From the NCBI GenBank assembly GCA_046154645.1, contig JBJXDZ010000004.1:160486-224485 (forward strand): DNA of 64,000 nt, written 5' to 3'. The translations under genes and the position numbers were made by a program. Shown piece by piece: positions 8,590 to 17,421 of this stretch (its first letter is position 1; each line of letters opens with the position of its first letter). The notes under the pieces were generated by a model that did no database searches, had not been told where the DNA came from, and was given only the letters and a program-made list of their open reading frames with translations. This stretch comes from Ga0077555 sp046154645 (lineage in GTDB: Bacteria; Pseudomonadota; Alphaproteobacteria; Rhizobiales; Hyphomicrobiaceae).

Positions 8590-8958
8590 CTAGCGCAGCA
8601 GCGCCAGCAGCAGGGATCCAGTCAGACAGCCAGCGGCGCACAGCCCCGCATGTAGCGCGAATTGCAGATAGGTTTCGCGCAGTACCGTGGCGATGATCTG
8701 CTGGGCGATGGCTGCTTGCGGACGCTCCTCCGGCCGCAGCATAAGCCACACCTCGGTGCGCTTGTAGGGTTGGGTGCGCACGAGTTGGGCTTTGAGCAAC
8801 AGCACTAGGCAAACCAGCAGGGTGAGGAAACCGCCGGCCTTGAGCGCCAACTGCATGTCACCGGAGAAGCCGACGATCATGGTGCCGATGGCCACGGCTG
8901 CAAATCCGCAAGCCCTGGCCACCGAGAGATGCGCCACGCGCTCGATCCGCTCCAGCAT
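8590..8958 (-). CDS. conserved membrane protein
   Basis: The 122-residue product has two hydrophobic segments near the N-terminus (AVAIGTMIVGF and a leucine-rich stretch), a central conserved segment KRTEVWLMLRPEERPQAAIA followed by an AQQIIATVLRETYLQFALHA-type helix, and a third membrane segment at the C-terminus. It resembles uncharacterised Rhizobiales inner-membrane proteins. The ATG at 8958 has GGAG five bases upstream. The frame stays open to a TTG at 9078 and the residues just before the ATG (AVLRQRLEHC) look protein-like, so a GTG at 8994 is also possible. Confidence 0.6.
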   Translation of the reverse strand: MLERIERVAHLSVARACGFAAVAIGTMIVGFSGDMQLALKAGGFLTLLVCLVLLLKAQLVRTQPYKRTEVWLMLRPEERPQAAIAQQIIATVLRETYLQFALHAGLCAAGCLTGSLLLALLR

Positions 8959-9084
8959 GCAATGCTCCAGGCGCTGTCGCAGGACAGCTGTCACCCTTCC
9001 CAAGGCCTGGATTTGAGACCGAAACCAGCCGTATTTCAATCGCGCGCTGCGCCGATCTCGCAATCGTGAAAAGCTCAATCGAGG

Positions 9085-9456
9085 CTACTGACCGGCGCCT
9101 AGGAGGCCCATCAGGCCCGGAATTGACAGCAGGATGGTGGCGATCAGCCAGATGCCGATCGAGATCGGCGTGCTGTCGGTCTCACCGCGCAGGCGCTCAT
9201 AGATTGCTGCCGGCACGCCGGCCAGCAGCAGGGTCATGGCGGAGAGAAAGATCGACGTCATGTAGAACAGTACCAGGGGGCTCGAGGCAATCTGCGCCAC
9301 AAACGGGCGCAGCAGGAAGAACACGGGATCGAACAGCGGCGAGACGCTGGCGCCATTGATCAGCGAGACGGCCGCGGTGGCCACCAGCAGCACATCCTTC
9401 TGCAAGGACTGCTCGCGAGACTCCATGCTGTCGTTGCCGTCTTTGGGATCCGTCAT
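9085..9456 (-). CDS. small inner-membrane protein
   Basis: The 123-residue product has a charged N-terminus followed by about three hydrophobic segments (around residues 20-35, 50-75 and 95-118). I do not recognise a named family. The ATG at 9456 is preferred over the one at 9471 because AAGGAG lies six bases before it. The 9471 codon would overlap the stop of the upstream gene as ATGA, so translation of the two genes is probably coupled either way. Confidence 0.6.
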   Translation of the reverse strand: MTDPKDGNDSMESREQSLQKDVLLVATAAVSLINGASVSPLFDPVFFLLRPFVAQIASSPLVLFYMTSIFLSAMTLLLAGVPAAIYERLRGETDSTPISIGIWLIATILLSIPGLMGLLGAGQ

Positions 9457-9467
9457 GAGGGGCTCCT

Positions 9468-9788
9468 TCATCCGGCGATGTTCGGTCGCATGCCGAAGGC
9501 GACGCAGGTGAGGAACCAGGCCATGCGCATGGCCATCAGCCAGACGATGGAGAGAATGAGGCACAGCCCGTTCGGCACGACGGCCGGCGTGATCGCCCGT
9601 ACGAGCTTGGCGGCGGGGTCGGTGACGCCACGGAACACGTTCAGGATGACGGCGTCCTTGCGACCGCCGATGATCTCGAACATCAGTTCCAGCACATAAC
9701 GCCCGATGATGGTGTAGATCAGCGCCGCCATGGCCAGGTTGGGCAGGTGGTAATACCAGTGCGCCAGGAAGTTGTCGCTCAAGCTCAT
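9468..9788 (-). CDS. YggT-like membrane protein
   Basis: The product is 106 residues with a first membrane segment (about residues 13-33), the segment VFRGVTDPAAKLVRAITPAV, which resembles the YggT motif, and a second membrane helix near the C-terminus. YggT proteins are small inner-membrane proteins linked to cell division and osmotic response in some bacteria, but their activity is not established. It is the first gene of a three-gene minus-strand set of small membrane proteins and overlaps or nearly touches the next gene. Confidence 0.55.
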   Translation of the reverse strand: MSLSDNFLAHWYYHLPNLAMAALIYTIIGRYVLELMFEIIGGRKDAVILNVFRGVTDPAAKLVRAITPAVVPNGLCLILSIVWLMAMRMAWFLTCVAFGMRPNIAG

Positions 9789-9852
9789 CGCAGACGCTCG
9801 CCTCTGGAGTGTGATGGCGGTCGGAGTCGGAGGTGACCATGCCTCAAACGAA

Positions 9853-9875
9853 GAGCGGGGCACAAGGCCCCGCTC
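9853..9875 (-). terminator. hairpin after symporter gene
   Basis: An 8-bp perfect inverted repeat, GAGCGGGG (9853-9860) and CCCCGCTC (9868-9875), begins 24 bases after the symporter stop. Read on the minus strand it is followed by a short CGTTTG stretch, so it is a plausible but weak intrinsic terminator for the symporter operon. Confidence 0.5.
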
Positions 9876-9899
9876 CCGTACGTGTCTCAGAACCGGGGC

Positions 9900-12140
9900 T
9901 CAGTGCGCGACCGCGGCACTGTCCTTGTCCTGGAAGATCTGCTCGCCGCGCGGACGCCGCGTGGCATCGACCATGTCACGGATCTCTTTCGATGGTTCCT
10001 TGGTCATCAAGGATACCACGATGATGGTCAGGAAGCCGATCGGCAGCGAGAACAAGGCGGAGGAGATGTTGTTGATGTTCATCCAGCCCACTTTGGAGGC
10101 GAGCGGATGGTTGACCGGAACGAACCAGTCGAAGGCGTAGGGCTTCCCGGCCTGCGCTGGAGCCGCCATGAATTCATTGAAGCATTGCATGGCAGTTTTG
10201 GTCGCTGTGACAGGGCAACCCGGCACGGCAACAATGGACTGGAACTTGATCGGGTCCACCAGCGGCGCCATGCCGAAGTAGGCGACGCCGTAGCCTGGGA
10301 AGTAGCGCGACACGACCAGGTAGAACAGGCAGAGCAGGAAGCCGACGGTCATGCCGACAACGCAACCGGCCTTGTTGGCCCGTTTCCACCACACGCCGAG
10401 CACCAGTGCCGGGAAGATGCCTGCCGCTGCCAGCGAGAACGCCCAGGCCACCATGGCCAGGATGTCTGCCGGACGTGTCGCCGCCGTCGCTGCGGCGAAC
10501 GCCGCCACCGCCAACAGCAGAACACGCGAGATCAGCAACCGTTTGGCCGTGTCGTCTGACTGCGACCAGAGCCACATCGAGACGCCACCAACCAACACGA
10601 GCACAGCGCCGAGCCACACGAGCCGTGACACGCCGAGCACGGGAGCGCCCGAGGCAAACAGCCAGTAGAGGCCAACCAGCATGGCGACGAGCGCCAGCAG
10701 GCTGATGATCGTCCGAGGCACCACGCTCATGGGCCGGATCGTCTTGTGATAAAGATCGTGACTGAGGGCGTTGGCGATGGCGAGCAGAAGCCCGTCCGCC
10801 GTCGAGAGCGCTGCTGCGAGGCCGCCGGCTGCAACAAGGCCGGAGATCACATAAGGCAGACCCGCGATTTCAGGTGTCGAGATCACGATAGCGTCGGTGT
10901 TGAGACCGAGATCCTGGAACCGCAGCACACCCGGATGATTGGGCAACGCCTGACAGGCGGCGATGATCTCGGCTTTGACGGCTGCAGCCTTGCCGCAAAC
11001 GGTAACCAGTCCAACTTTGCCCCAGACGTAGATCCAGTTCGGCAAATCGGTGATTGCCGTCTTCTTGGCGATCAGCGAGTAGACCTCGAGCTTCGCGAAT
11101 GCCGCATAGGCCGGCGCCGTGAAGTAGAGGAGGAAGATGAAGAACAGCGACCAGGCCACCGACTTGCGGGCTTCACGCACGGACGGCGTGGTGAAGTAGC
11201 GCATCAGGACGTGGGGCAGCGATGCCGTGCCGACCATCAGGCAGAGGATCAGCGCGAAGAAGTTGCCGGATGTGAAGTTGACCGGGGCCACCGTCGTGAA
11301 TGGCGCCGTGTGGATTTTCATTGTCGCCGGCGCGAGACCATCCCGGATCATGGACTGCTCGAGGGCGGCGATATCGGCCAGAGCCTGGCCGTAGGTGAGT
11401 TGTGGCACGGGCAAGCCATACTTCTTCGTCGACATGATGATCACGGGGATCAGGTAGGCGACGATCAGCACGATGTACTGCGCCACCTGCGTCCACGTCA
11501 CGGCCTTCATGCCACCGAGCATCGAGCAGAGCAGAATGCCGGCGAGACCAACATACACGGCAAGCTCGAAGTCCATATCGAGGAAGCGCTGGGCGATGAG
11601 GCCGGTGCCGAAGATCTGCGCCACCACGTAGGTGAAGGAGCAGGCGATCAGCACCACGACCGCCAGGAAGCGCGGCAGGTTGCCCTCGTAGCGCGCCGCG
11701 AAGAAGTCGGGCACCGTGAAGGCGCCGAACTTGCGCAGGAACGGCGCGATCAGGATGGCGACCAGCACGTAGCCGCCCGTCCAGCCCAACACCCAGGCAA
11801 GTCCGTCATAGCCCTGGAAGTAGAGCGAGCCGGCCATGCCGATGAACGAGGCCGCCGACATCCAGTCGGCACCCGTCGCCATGCCATTGTAAAGCGCTGG
11901 CACCTGTCGTCCGGCGACGTAGTACTCGCCTGAGTCCGCGGTGCGCGAGAGCACACCGATGACGGCGTAGACGAGGATAGTGAGGAACACGAACCCGTAG
12001 CCGATGAACTTGTTGGGTACGCCGAGCTGTTCGAGGATGCCGAGCAGAACGACGAAGACGAAGAAGCCGCCCGTATAGAGCAGGTAGACCTTGCCAAGGT
12101 TGTCGATGAACGCGCCCTTGGACTTCGCTTGAGTTGCCAT
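9900..12140 (-). CDS. VC_2705-type sodium:solute symporter
   Basis: This 746-residue inner-membrane transporter has the sodium:solute symporter (SSS) fold with about 13 membrane segments. Recognisable segments include EYYVAGRQVPALYNGMATGA with ADWMSAASFIGMAG, VPDFFAARY, and LSTADGLLLAIANALSHDLY. It belongs to the acetate-permease-like subgroup that is always paired with a DUF4212 protein. It is longer than ActP (about 550), with extra loops near residues 370-430 and 630-690. The substrate is likely a small carboxylate but cannot be fixed. It lies ten bases downstream of the DUF4212 gene, so the two form an operon. Confidence 0.9.
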   Translation of the reverse strand: MATQAKSKGAFIDNLGKVYLLYTGGFFVFVVLLGILEQLGVPNKFIGYGFVFLTILVYAVIGVLSRTADSGEYYVAGRQVPALYNGMATGADWMSAASFIGMAGSLYFQGYDGLAWVLGWTGGYVLVAILIAPFLRKFGAFTVPDFFAARYEGNLPRFLAVVVLIACSFTYVVAQIFGTGLIAQRFLDMDFELAVYVGLAGILLCSMLGGMKAVTWTQVAQYIVLIVAYLIPVIIMSTKKYGLPVPQLTYGQALADIAALEQSMIRDGLAPATMKIHTAPFTTVAPVNFTSGNFFALILCLMVGTASLPHVLMRYFTTPSVREARKSVAWSLFFIFLLYFTAPAYAAFAKLEVYSLIAKKTAITDLPNWIYVWGKVGLVTVCGKAAAVKAEIIAACQALPNHPGVLRFQDLGLNTDAIVISTPEIAGLPYVISGLVAAGGLAAALSTADGLLLAIANALSHDLYHKTIRPMSVVPRTIISLLALVAMLVGLYWLFASGAPVLGVSRLVWLGAVLVLVGGVSMWLWSQSDDTAKRLLISRVLLLAVAAFAAATAATRPADILAMVAWAFSLAAAGIFPALVLGVWWKRANKAGCVVGMTVGFLLCLFYLVVSRYFPGYGVAYFGMAPLVDPIKFQSIVAVPGCPVTATKTAMQCFNEFMAAPAQAGKPYAFDWFVPVNHPLASKVGWMNINNISSALFSLPIGFLTIIVVSLMTKEPSKEIRDMVDATRRPRGEQIFQDKDSAAVAH

Positions 12141-12150
12141 GCTCTCCCCC

Positions 12151-12417
12151 TCAGATGTCCTCAGCCACGCCCTCTTCGCGGTCGATGGTGTCCTGCCGGC
12201 TGGCGAACAGGAACAACATGACGACGAAGATGATCAATGAGCCTTGCGCGGCCATATAGAAGCCGAGCGGGAAGCCCAGAACCTTGAACTGGTTGAGTGT
12301 GTCGACGAAGAAGTGAATGCCGAAGCTGAAAAACACCCAAAGTACGAACATGATCCACATGAGGGTGCTGGTGCGCGACCAGTAGCGTTCCTCAATTCGA
12401 GTTGTTTCTTGTGCCAT
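12151..12417 (-). CDS. DUF4212 symporter small subunit
   Basis: The 88-residue product has a charged N-terminus (RIEERYWSRTSTLMWIM) and two membrane segments, with the family motif FSFGIHFFVDTLNQFKVLGF and a GFYMAAQG segment. These proteins are the small partners of VC_2705-type sodium:solute symporters. The ATG at 12417 was chosen since it matches the family start; upstream residues do not. It is the first gene of the operon with the symporter. Confidence 0.9.
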   Translation of the reverse strand: MAQETTRIEERYWSRTSTLMWIMFVLWVFFSFGIHFFVDTLNQFKVLGFPLGFYMAAQGSLIIFVVMLFLFASRQDTIDREEGVAEDI

Positions 12418-12809
12418 CCCTTTTCCCGTCCTCTCCGAAGCGGGTCCCGCCGCGAGGGTTGCGGCGGCGACCTCGTTGTGACCTGCTTGTCTTCCGAGAC
12501 CTCCGGCGACCGCGACGTGGTCGCGAATCGCTACCCATGAGGTCGCACGCCCCACCCATACGTTAGGCCGCCATAGTTTTGCCGAGAACCACCACTTTCG
12601 CAGTATTCACACGAGTTTATCGGGACTTGCGCGGCGGCGATCGAGTCGTACGTGCTGCAATGCAACATCCGCCAGCAAGCGCGATAAATGCGCCGCAAGC
12701 GCGCATTCTGCCGAGTTGCGCGATGAGTTTCAGTCTGCCATCAGAGCCTGAAAGGGGATCCGCTGTTCGCCGATGCGATATTGCGGCGCGGGATGATAGG
12801 GGGAGCTGA
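12418..12809. other. divergent intergenic region
   Basis: This 392-base stretch separates the minus-strand symporter operon from the plus-strand MFS gene. It must hold both promoters. I see no convincing gene, palindrome or RNA structure in it. The part around 12575-12625 is less GC-rich than the surroundings, as expected for promoter DNA. Confidence 0.5.
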
Positions 12810-14069
12810 ATGGCGTCTGGGTCACCAACCGACGCGACGCGGGCCGAAGCGGCGGGCGCAGGCGCCGAAGCCAAGCTGCCGCTGCCGTTTGCCGAGTTCA
12901 TCACGCTGATGGCGCTGCTGATGTCAATGACTGCCATGTCGATCGACATCATGCTGCCGTCGCTGCCCGACATCGGGGCAAGCCTGTCGGTCGCCAACGC
13001 CAACGATCTGCAGCTTGTCGTCTCGGTCTACATGCTGGGCATGTCGCTCGGCCAGTTGCTGTGGGGGCCGATTGCCGATCGTCTCGGCCGTCGGCCGACG
13101 CTGATGCTGGGCCTGTCGCTGTTCATCGCGGCGACCCTGGTGGCCATCACCTCGCAAAGCTTCGTGGCACTGCTGGCGGCGCGATTTTCCCAGGGCCTCG
13201 GCAGTGCGGTCGGGCGCATCGTCGTAACGGCCATCGTGCGCGATCTCTTTGCCGGGCGCCGCATGGCCAGCGTCATGTCGACGGTGATGATGGTGTTCAT
13301 TCTGGTGCCGATCCTGGCGCCGGCCGTTGGACAATTGATCCTGCTTGCAGGCACGTGGCGGTGGATCTTCACGGTGCTGCTGCTGGCGGGCGCGACGGGC
13401 TTCGTCTGGGTGGCGCTGCGCCTGCCGGAAACGCGCCCGCTGGTGGCGCCCGGCAGCAAGCGACTGACGTTGCTGGAGGCGGCGGGCCTGGTGGTTGGCA
13501 CACGGGCGACGCGCGGCTACGCGATCGCCTCGGGCTTCATGTTCGGCTGCCTCGTCGCCTACATCGCCAGCGCGCAGCAGGTGTTCGGCAGCGCCTATGA
13601 TCTCGGTCGCCTGTTTCCCGTCGCATTCGGCAGTGTCGGCTGTGCGCTGGCGGCCGCATCCTTCACCAATGCGCGCGTCGTCCAGCGCCTCGGCATGCGG
13701 CGCGTCTCGCAGACAGCCCTGGTGGCGCTACTGGTTGCAAGTGCGGGGCTTGCAACGCTGGCGCTGGCGATCACGTTGCCGCTCTGGCTGGCACTGGGCG
13801 GCATGATGCTGTGCTTCTTCTGTTACGGGCTCATTCTGTCGAACTTCAACGCCATCGCCATGCAGCCGGTCGGGCAGGCGGCCGGCGTGGCGGCATCCAT
13901 CATCGGCTTCTACAGCACAGCGACGGGCGCCATCCTCGGCTCGCTCATTGGCCGCCAGTTCGCCGGCACTGTGCTGCCGCTCTTTGCGGGCTTCGCGGCT
14001 CTCGCGTTCTGTGCTTTGCTGACGGTGATCATCACTGAGGGCCGCGGCGCGATGTTCCGTGGTGAGTAG
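12810..14069 (+). CDS. Bcr/CflA-type MFS efflux transporter
   Basis: The 419-residue product has 12 predicted membrane segments and the major facilitator motif A-like segment GQLLWGPIADRLGRRPTLML between helices 2 and 3. The N-terminal segment MTAMSIDIMLPSLPDIGASL is typical of the Bcr/CflA drug-resistance subgroup (DHA1). It probably exports a drug or metabolite by proton antiport. The ATG at 12810 follows a GGGGAG site. It opens a co-directional set with a zinc-less alcohol dehydrogenase-like gene, a flavin monooxygenase and an SDR. Confidence 0.85.
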   Translation: MASGSPTDATRAEAAGAGAEAKLPLPFAEFITLMALLMSMTAMSIDIMLPSLPDIGASLSVANANDLQLVVSVYMLGMSLGQLLWGPIADRLGRRPTLMLGLSLFIAATLVAITSQSFVALLAARFSQGLGSAVGRIVVTAIVRDLFAGRRMASVMSTVMMVFILVPILAPAVGQLILLAGTWRWIFTVLLLAGATGFVWVALRLPETRPLVAPGSKRLTLLEAAGLVVGTRATRGYAIASGFMFGCLVAYIASAQQVFGSAYDLGRLFPVAFGSVGCALAAASFTNARVVQRLGMRRVSQTALVALLVASAGLATLALAITLPLWLALGGMMLCFFCYGLILSNFNAIAMQPVGQAAGVAASIIGFYSTATGAILGSLIGRQFAGTVLPLFAGFAALAFCALLTVIITEGRGAMFRGE

Positions 14070-14116
14070 ACGTTGGGCCGCGTGATGTCAGCGGGATTGC
14101 CAGCAGGAGAGTGCCC

Positions 14117-15088
14117 ATGAAAGCAGCTGTGGTCGGGACCAACGGCGTCGAAATCCGCGATGTGCCCGAGCCCAAGCCCGGGCCTGAGCAGGTGCTGGTG
14201 CGCGTGCGCGCCGCCGGCCTCAATCGTGCCGACCTGATCATGGCGTCGGGGCGCATGCATGGGCCCGCCGGCGGTGTCGGCGCCGTGCTTGGCCTCGAAT
14301 GCGCCGGTGATGTGGTGGCCGTCGGCGACAAGGTGACGGGCGTCAGGGTCGGCGACCGCGTGCTCTGCTCGGCACCCGCCACCTATGCCGAGTATGCCGT
14401 CGCCGACATGGGCCGCGTGCACCGGATCCCCGCCAACAACATGAGCTACGCGCAAGCCGCCACGCTGCCGGTGGCGCTGCAGACCATGCATAACGCCGTC
14501 ATCACCGCGGGCCGCATGCAAGCGGGCGAAGCCGTCATGATCCAGGGCGCCAGCTCCGGCGTCGGCTTGATGGCCATGCAGATCGCCAAAGCGATGGGTG
14601 CGCGCCTCGTTGTCGGCTCATCGACCAATGCCGAGCGCCGGGCCAGGCTCAAGGACTTCGGCGCTGATCTCGCCGTTGATTCCAAAGATCCCACGTGGGC
14701 CGATCAGGTGCTGAAGGCCACGGACGGCAAAGGCGTCGACCTCATCGTCGACCAGATCTCGGGCTACGTTGCCAACGCCAACCTCAAAGCCACCAGGGTG
14801 CTCGGCCGCATCGTCAATGTGGGGCGCCTCGGCGGCTTTTCCGGCGAGTTCGATTTCGACACGCATGCCCTGCGCCGCATCGACTACATCGGCGTCACCT
14901 TCCGCACGCGCTCGGTCGAAGAGGTGCGCGAGATCAACCGCGTCATGCGTGCCGATCTGTGGCCGCACGTCGAGAGCGGCAAGCTGGCGCTGCCAATCGA
15001 CCGCACCTTCCCGCTGGATCAGGCCGCCGCGGCCCTCGCGCACATGAAAGCCAACGCCCACCTCGGCAAGATCGTGCTGGAGGCCTGA
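14117..15088 (+). CDS. quinone oxidoreductase-like MDR protein
   Basis: This 323-residue enzyme belongs to the medium-chain dehydrogenase/reductase superfamily. The N-terminal GroES-like domain has the segment RVRAAGLNRADLIMASG, where zinc-binding enzymes have a cysteine, so it is probably zinc-free and NADPH-dependent like quinone oxidoreductases. The cofactor domain has a glycine motif in QGASSGVGLMAMQIAKAMGA (about 144-163). The substrate is unknown. The ATG at 14117 is preceded by AGGAG; a GTG two codons earlier is possible. It lies 47 bp after the MFS gene and 84 bp before the monooxygenase, consistent with one operon. Confidence 0.85.
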   Translation: MKAAVVGTNGVEIRDVPEPKPGPEQVLVRVRAAGLNRADLIMASGRMHGPAGGVGAVLGLECAGDVVAVGDKVTGVRVGDRVLCSAPATYAEYAVADMGRVHRIPANNMSYAQAATLPVALQTMHNAVITAGRMQAGEAVMIQGASSGVGLMAMQIAKAMGARLVVGSSTNAERRARLKDFGADLAVDSKDPTWADQVLKATDGKGVDLIVDQISGYVANANLKATRVLGRIVNVGRLGGFSGEFDFDTHALRRIDYIGVTFRTRSVEEVREINRVMRADLWPHVESGKLALPIDRTFPLDQAAAALAHMKANAHLGKIVLEA

Positions 15089-15172
15089 CGCGAGCGTTGA
15101 AGGTCGTGGCGATGGCGTGGTGTGGTCAAGCCGCAGGCCGCCGCCAGGGGCGGGTGCGAGAGGAGATGCGTC

Positions 15173-16507
15173 ATGAGGGCTGCCACCAAGAAGTCGCCCC
15201 GCCGTCGCATGCACCTGGCGCAATTCCTGGTGCACGGGCCGACGTTTCATTCCCTCGCCATGTGGCGACATCCGAAAACGGATCAACGGCTCGCATGGTC
15301 GGAGCCGGAGCTTTATCAGCACATCGCGCGCGCGTGCGAGAAGGCCTGCTTCGATATGGTCTTCTTCGCCGATCTCAACTACATCGCCGATACCTATCGC
15401 GGCACCTTGGAGCCTGTGCTCAACGCGGCGGCGCAGGCGCCCGAGCACGATCCCATTCCGTTGCTCTCGTTCATGGCGGCGGCAACCAGCCGCATCGGTC
15501 TCGGCGCCACGTTCTCGGTCAGCCACCATCAGCCCTTCTATGCCGCGCGCCTGTGGGCGACGCTCGATCATCTGACGCGCGGGCGCGCCGGCTGGAACGT
15601 GGTCACGTCCATCAATCGCAATCTCGACGCCAACTTCGGCCTTGAGCGGCCACCGGCCGATGCCCGCTACGATCGTGCGCACGAGTTCATGGAGGTGTGC
15701 CAGAAGCTGTGGGCGAGTTGGGAGCCGGACGCCGTCATCATGGATCGCGAGGGTGCCCGCTTTGCTGACGCGGCCAAAGTGCATCGCATCGAGCATGCGG
15801 GTCAGTTCTTCAAGTCGCGCGGGCCGCTCAACGTTGTTCGGTCAGCCCATGGGGGGCCCGCCATTCTGCAGGCGGGCACGTCGCCGAAAGGCCGGGATTT
15901 CGCGGCCAAGTATGCCGACGCCCTGTTCGCGATCCAGCCGCGCGCCGAGGATGCCGCCCGCTATTTCGCCGACATCAAGGGCCGCATGGCTGAGCTTGGC
16001 CGCGATCCCGAGCACTGCCGCATCCTGTTTGGCATGCAACCGATCATCGGCGCCACGGAGCAGGAAGCCCGCGACAAACAAGCCGAGCACAATGGGCTGG
16101 TCTCCGACGAAGGCGGCATGGCCATTCTCTCCGCGCATCTCGACTTCGACCTGTCGAAACTGCCGCCGGACGCCTTGATGGCTGAGCGCACCGAGCCCGA
16201 ACTGCAGCGCCTCAAGACGCGCTACCTGAAACCTGACGGCACGTCGATGACCGTCCGCGAGGTGGCGCGCCGGCATGGCGAAAGCGTTGGCTTGCCGCAG
16301 TTCGTCGGCACGGTGAAAAGCATCGCCGATCAGATGGAAGCTTTCATGGCCACGGCGGGCGGCGATGGCTTCATGCTGTCACCGATTTATTCGCCGGGGG
16401 CCATCGAGGAATTCTGCGCGCAGGTGGTGCCCGAACTGCAGCGCCGGGGCCTGTTCCGCAAGGCCTACACCGGCACCACCATGCGCGATGTCCTGCGCGA
16501 GGGTTGA
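15173..16507 (+). CDS. LLM-class NtaA-like flavin monooxygenase
   Basis: The 444-residue product belongs to the luciferase-like FMN-dependent monooxygenases of the NtaA/SnaA/DszA group, which use reduced FMN from a separate reductase. Features are the start RMHLAQFLVHGPTFHSLAMW, the segment FDMVFFADLNYIADTY, the motif GLGATFSVSHHQPFYAARLW, and GRAGWNVVTSINRNLDANFG. Substrates of the group range from chelators to sulfur compounds, so no substrate is given. The ATG at 15173 has an AGGAG site seven bases upstream, favouring it over an upstream GTG. No flavin reductase gene is nearby. Confidence 0.85.
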   Translation: MRAATKKSPRRRMHLAQFLVHGPTFHSLAMWRHPKTDQRLAWSEPELYQHIARACEKACFDMVFFADLNYIADTYRGTLEPVLNAAAQAPEHDPIPLLSFMAAATSRIGLGATFSVSHHQPFYAARLWATLDHLTRGRAGWNVVTSINRNLDANFGLERPPADARYDRAHEFMEVCQKLWASWEPDAVIMDREGARFADAAKVHRIEHAGQFFKSRGPLNVVRSAHGGPAILQAGTSPKGRDFAAKYADALFAIQPRAEDAARYFADIKGRMAELGRDPEHCRILFGMQPIIGATEQEARDKQAEHNGLVSDEGGMAILSAHLDFDLSKLPPDALMAERTEPELQRLKTRYLKPDGTSMTVREVARRHGESVGLPQFVGTVKSIADQMEAFMATAGGDGFMLSPIYSPGAIEEFCAQVVPELQRRGLFRKAYTGTTMRDVLREG

Positions 16508-16590
16508 GGCGCGAAAACTGCTTGCCCTGGTACGGCGAAGGCTCGAAAGTCCGCGCCATATGAAGGCAGCGCCAACTCAGGACCTCACAT

Positions 16591-17340
16591 ATGGGAAACA
16601 GCATCGACCTCACGGGCCGCATCGGCGTCGTCACCGGTGGCGCGCAAGGCATTGGTCGCGCCACGGCCGAGCGCTTCGTCGCCTCCGGCGCCAAGGTGGC
16701 GATCTGGGATATGGATGTGGGCCTAGCCGAGAAGACCGCCAAGGCCATCGGTGCCAACGCCAAAGCCTACAAGGTCGATGTGACCGACCTCGCTTCCGTC
16801 GAAGCCGCTCGTGACGCCACGGTGAAGGACTTCGGCCGCATCGACATCCTGGTCAACAACGCAGGCATCGCCGGCGCCAACGCTACCGTCTGGGAAACCA
16901 GCCTCGAGGAATGGCGCAAGGTGATGCGCATCAATCTCGACGGCCCCTTCATCTGCTGCAAGGCCGTGGTGCCGGTGATGCTTAGGCAAGACTACGGCCG
17001 CATCGTCAATATCGCCTCCATCGCCGGCAAGGAAGGCAATCCCAATGCCGCGCACTACTCGGCGTCGAAGGCGGGCGTCATCGGCCTCACCAAATCGCTG
17101 GCGAAGGAATTGGCCAACAAGAACATCTCAGTCAACGCCGTGACGCCGGCTGCGGCCAAGACCGCCATCTTCGACCAGATGAAGCAGGAGCATATCGACT
17201 TCATGCTGTCGAAGATCCCGCGCGGCCGCTTCGTCAAGGTCGAGGAGGTGGCGGCCCTCATCGCCTTCGCCGCCTCCGAGGACTGCAGCTTCACCACGGG
17301 CTCGATCCTCGACATCTCGGGCGGGCGTGCCACGTATTGA
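16591..17340 (+). CDS. SDR family oxidoreductase
   Basis: This 249-residue classical short-chain dehydrogenase has the cofactor motif TGGAQGIG (about 15-22), the NNAG motif (about 90-93), and the catalytic YSASK (about 154-158) with a serine in IASIAG (about 141). The aspartate after beta-2 (IWDMD) favours NAD. It resembles FabG-like sugar or hydroxyacid dehydrogenases; the substrate is unknown. It lies 83 bases after the flavin monooxygenase and is the last gene of the plus-strand catabolic-looking set. Confidence 0.85.
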   Translation: MGNSIDLTGRIGVVTGGAQGIGRATAERFVASGAKVAIWDMDVGLAEKTAKAIGANAKAYKVDVTDLASVEAARDATVKDFGRIDILVNNAGIAGANATVWETSLEEWRKVMRINLDGPFICCKAVVPVMLRQDYGRIVNIASIAGKEGNPNAAHYSASKAGVIGLTKSLAKELANKNISVNAVTPAAAKTAIFDQMKQEHIDFMLSKIPRGRFVKVEEVAALIAFAASEDCSFTTGSILDISGGRATY

Positions 17341-17352
17341 GGGGGGCCACCC

Positions 17353-17380
17353 AGGGGTCAGACCCTTGCGTTTGACCCCT
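17353..17380. terminator. bidirectional hairpin between convergent genes
   Basis: A perfect 8-bp inverted repeat, AGGGGTCA (17353-17360) and TGACCCCT (17373-17380), lies 13 bases after the SDR stop and 42 bases before the stop of the convergent transferase gene. The position suits a shared transcription stop, though no clear T-tract follows on either strand. Confidence 0.5.
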
Positions 17381-17421
17381 GCGCTCAGGCTTGACGCCGA
17401 CCGACGTGCGCTCCCGCCGCA

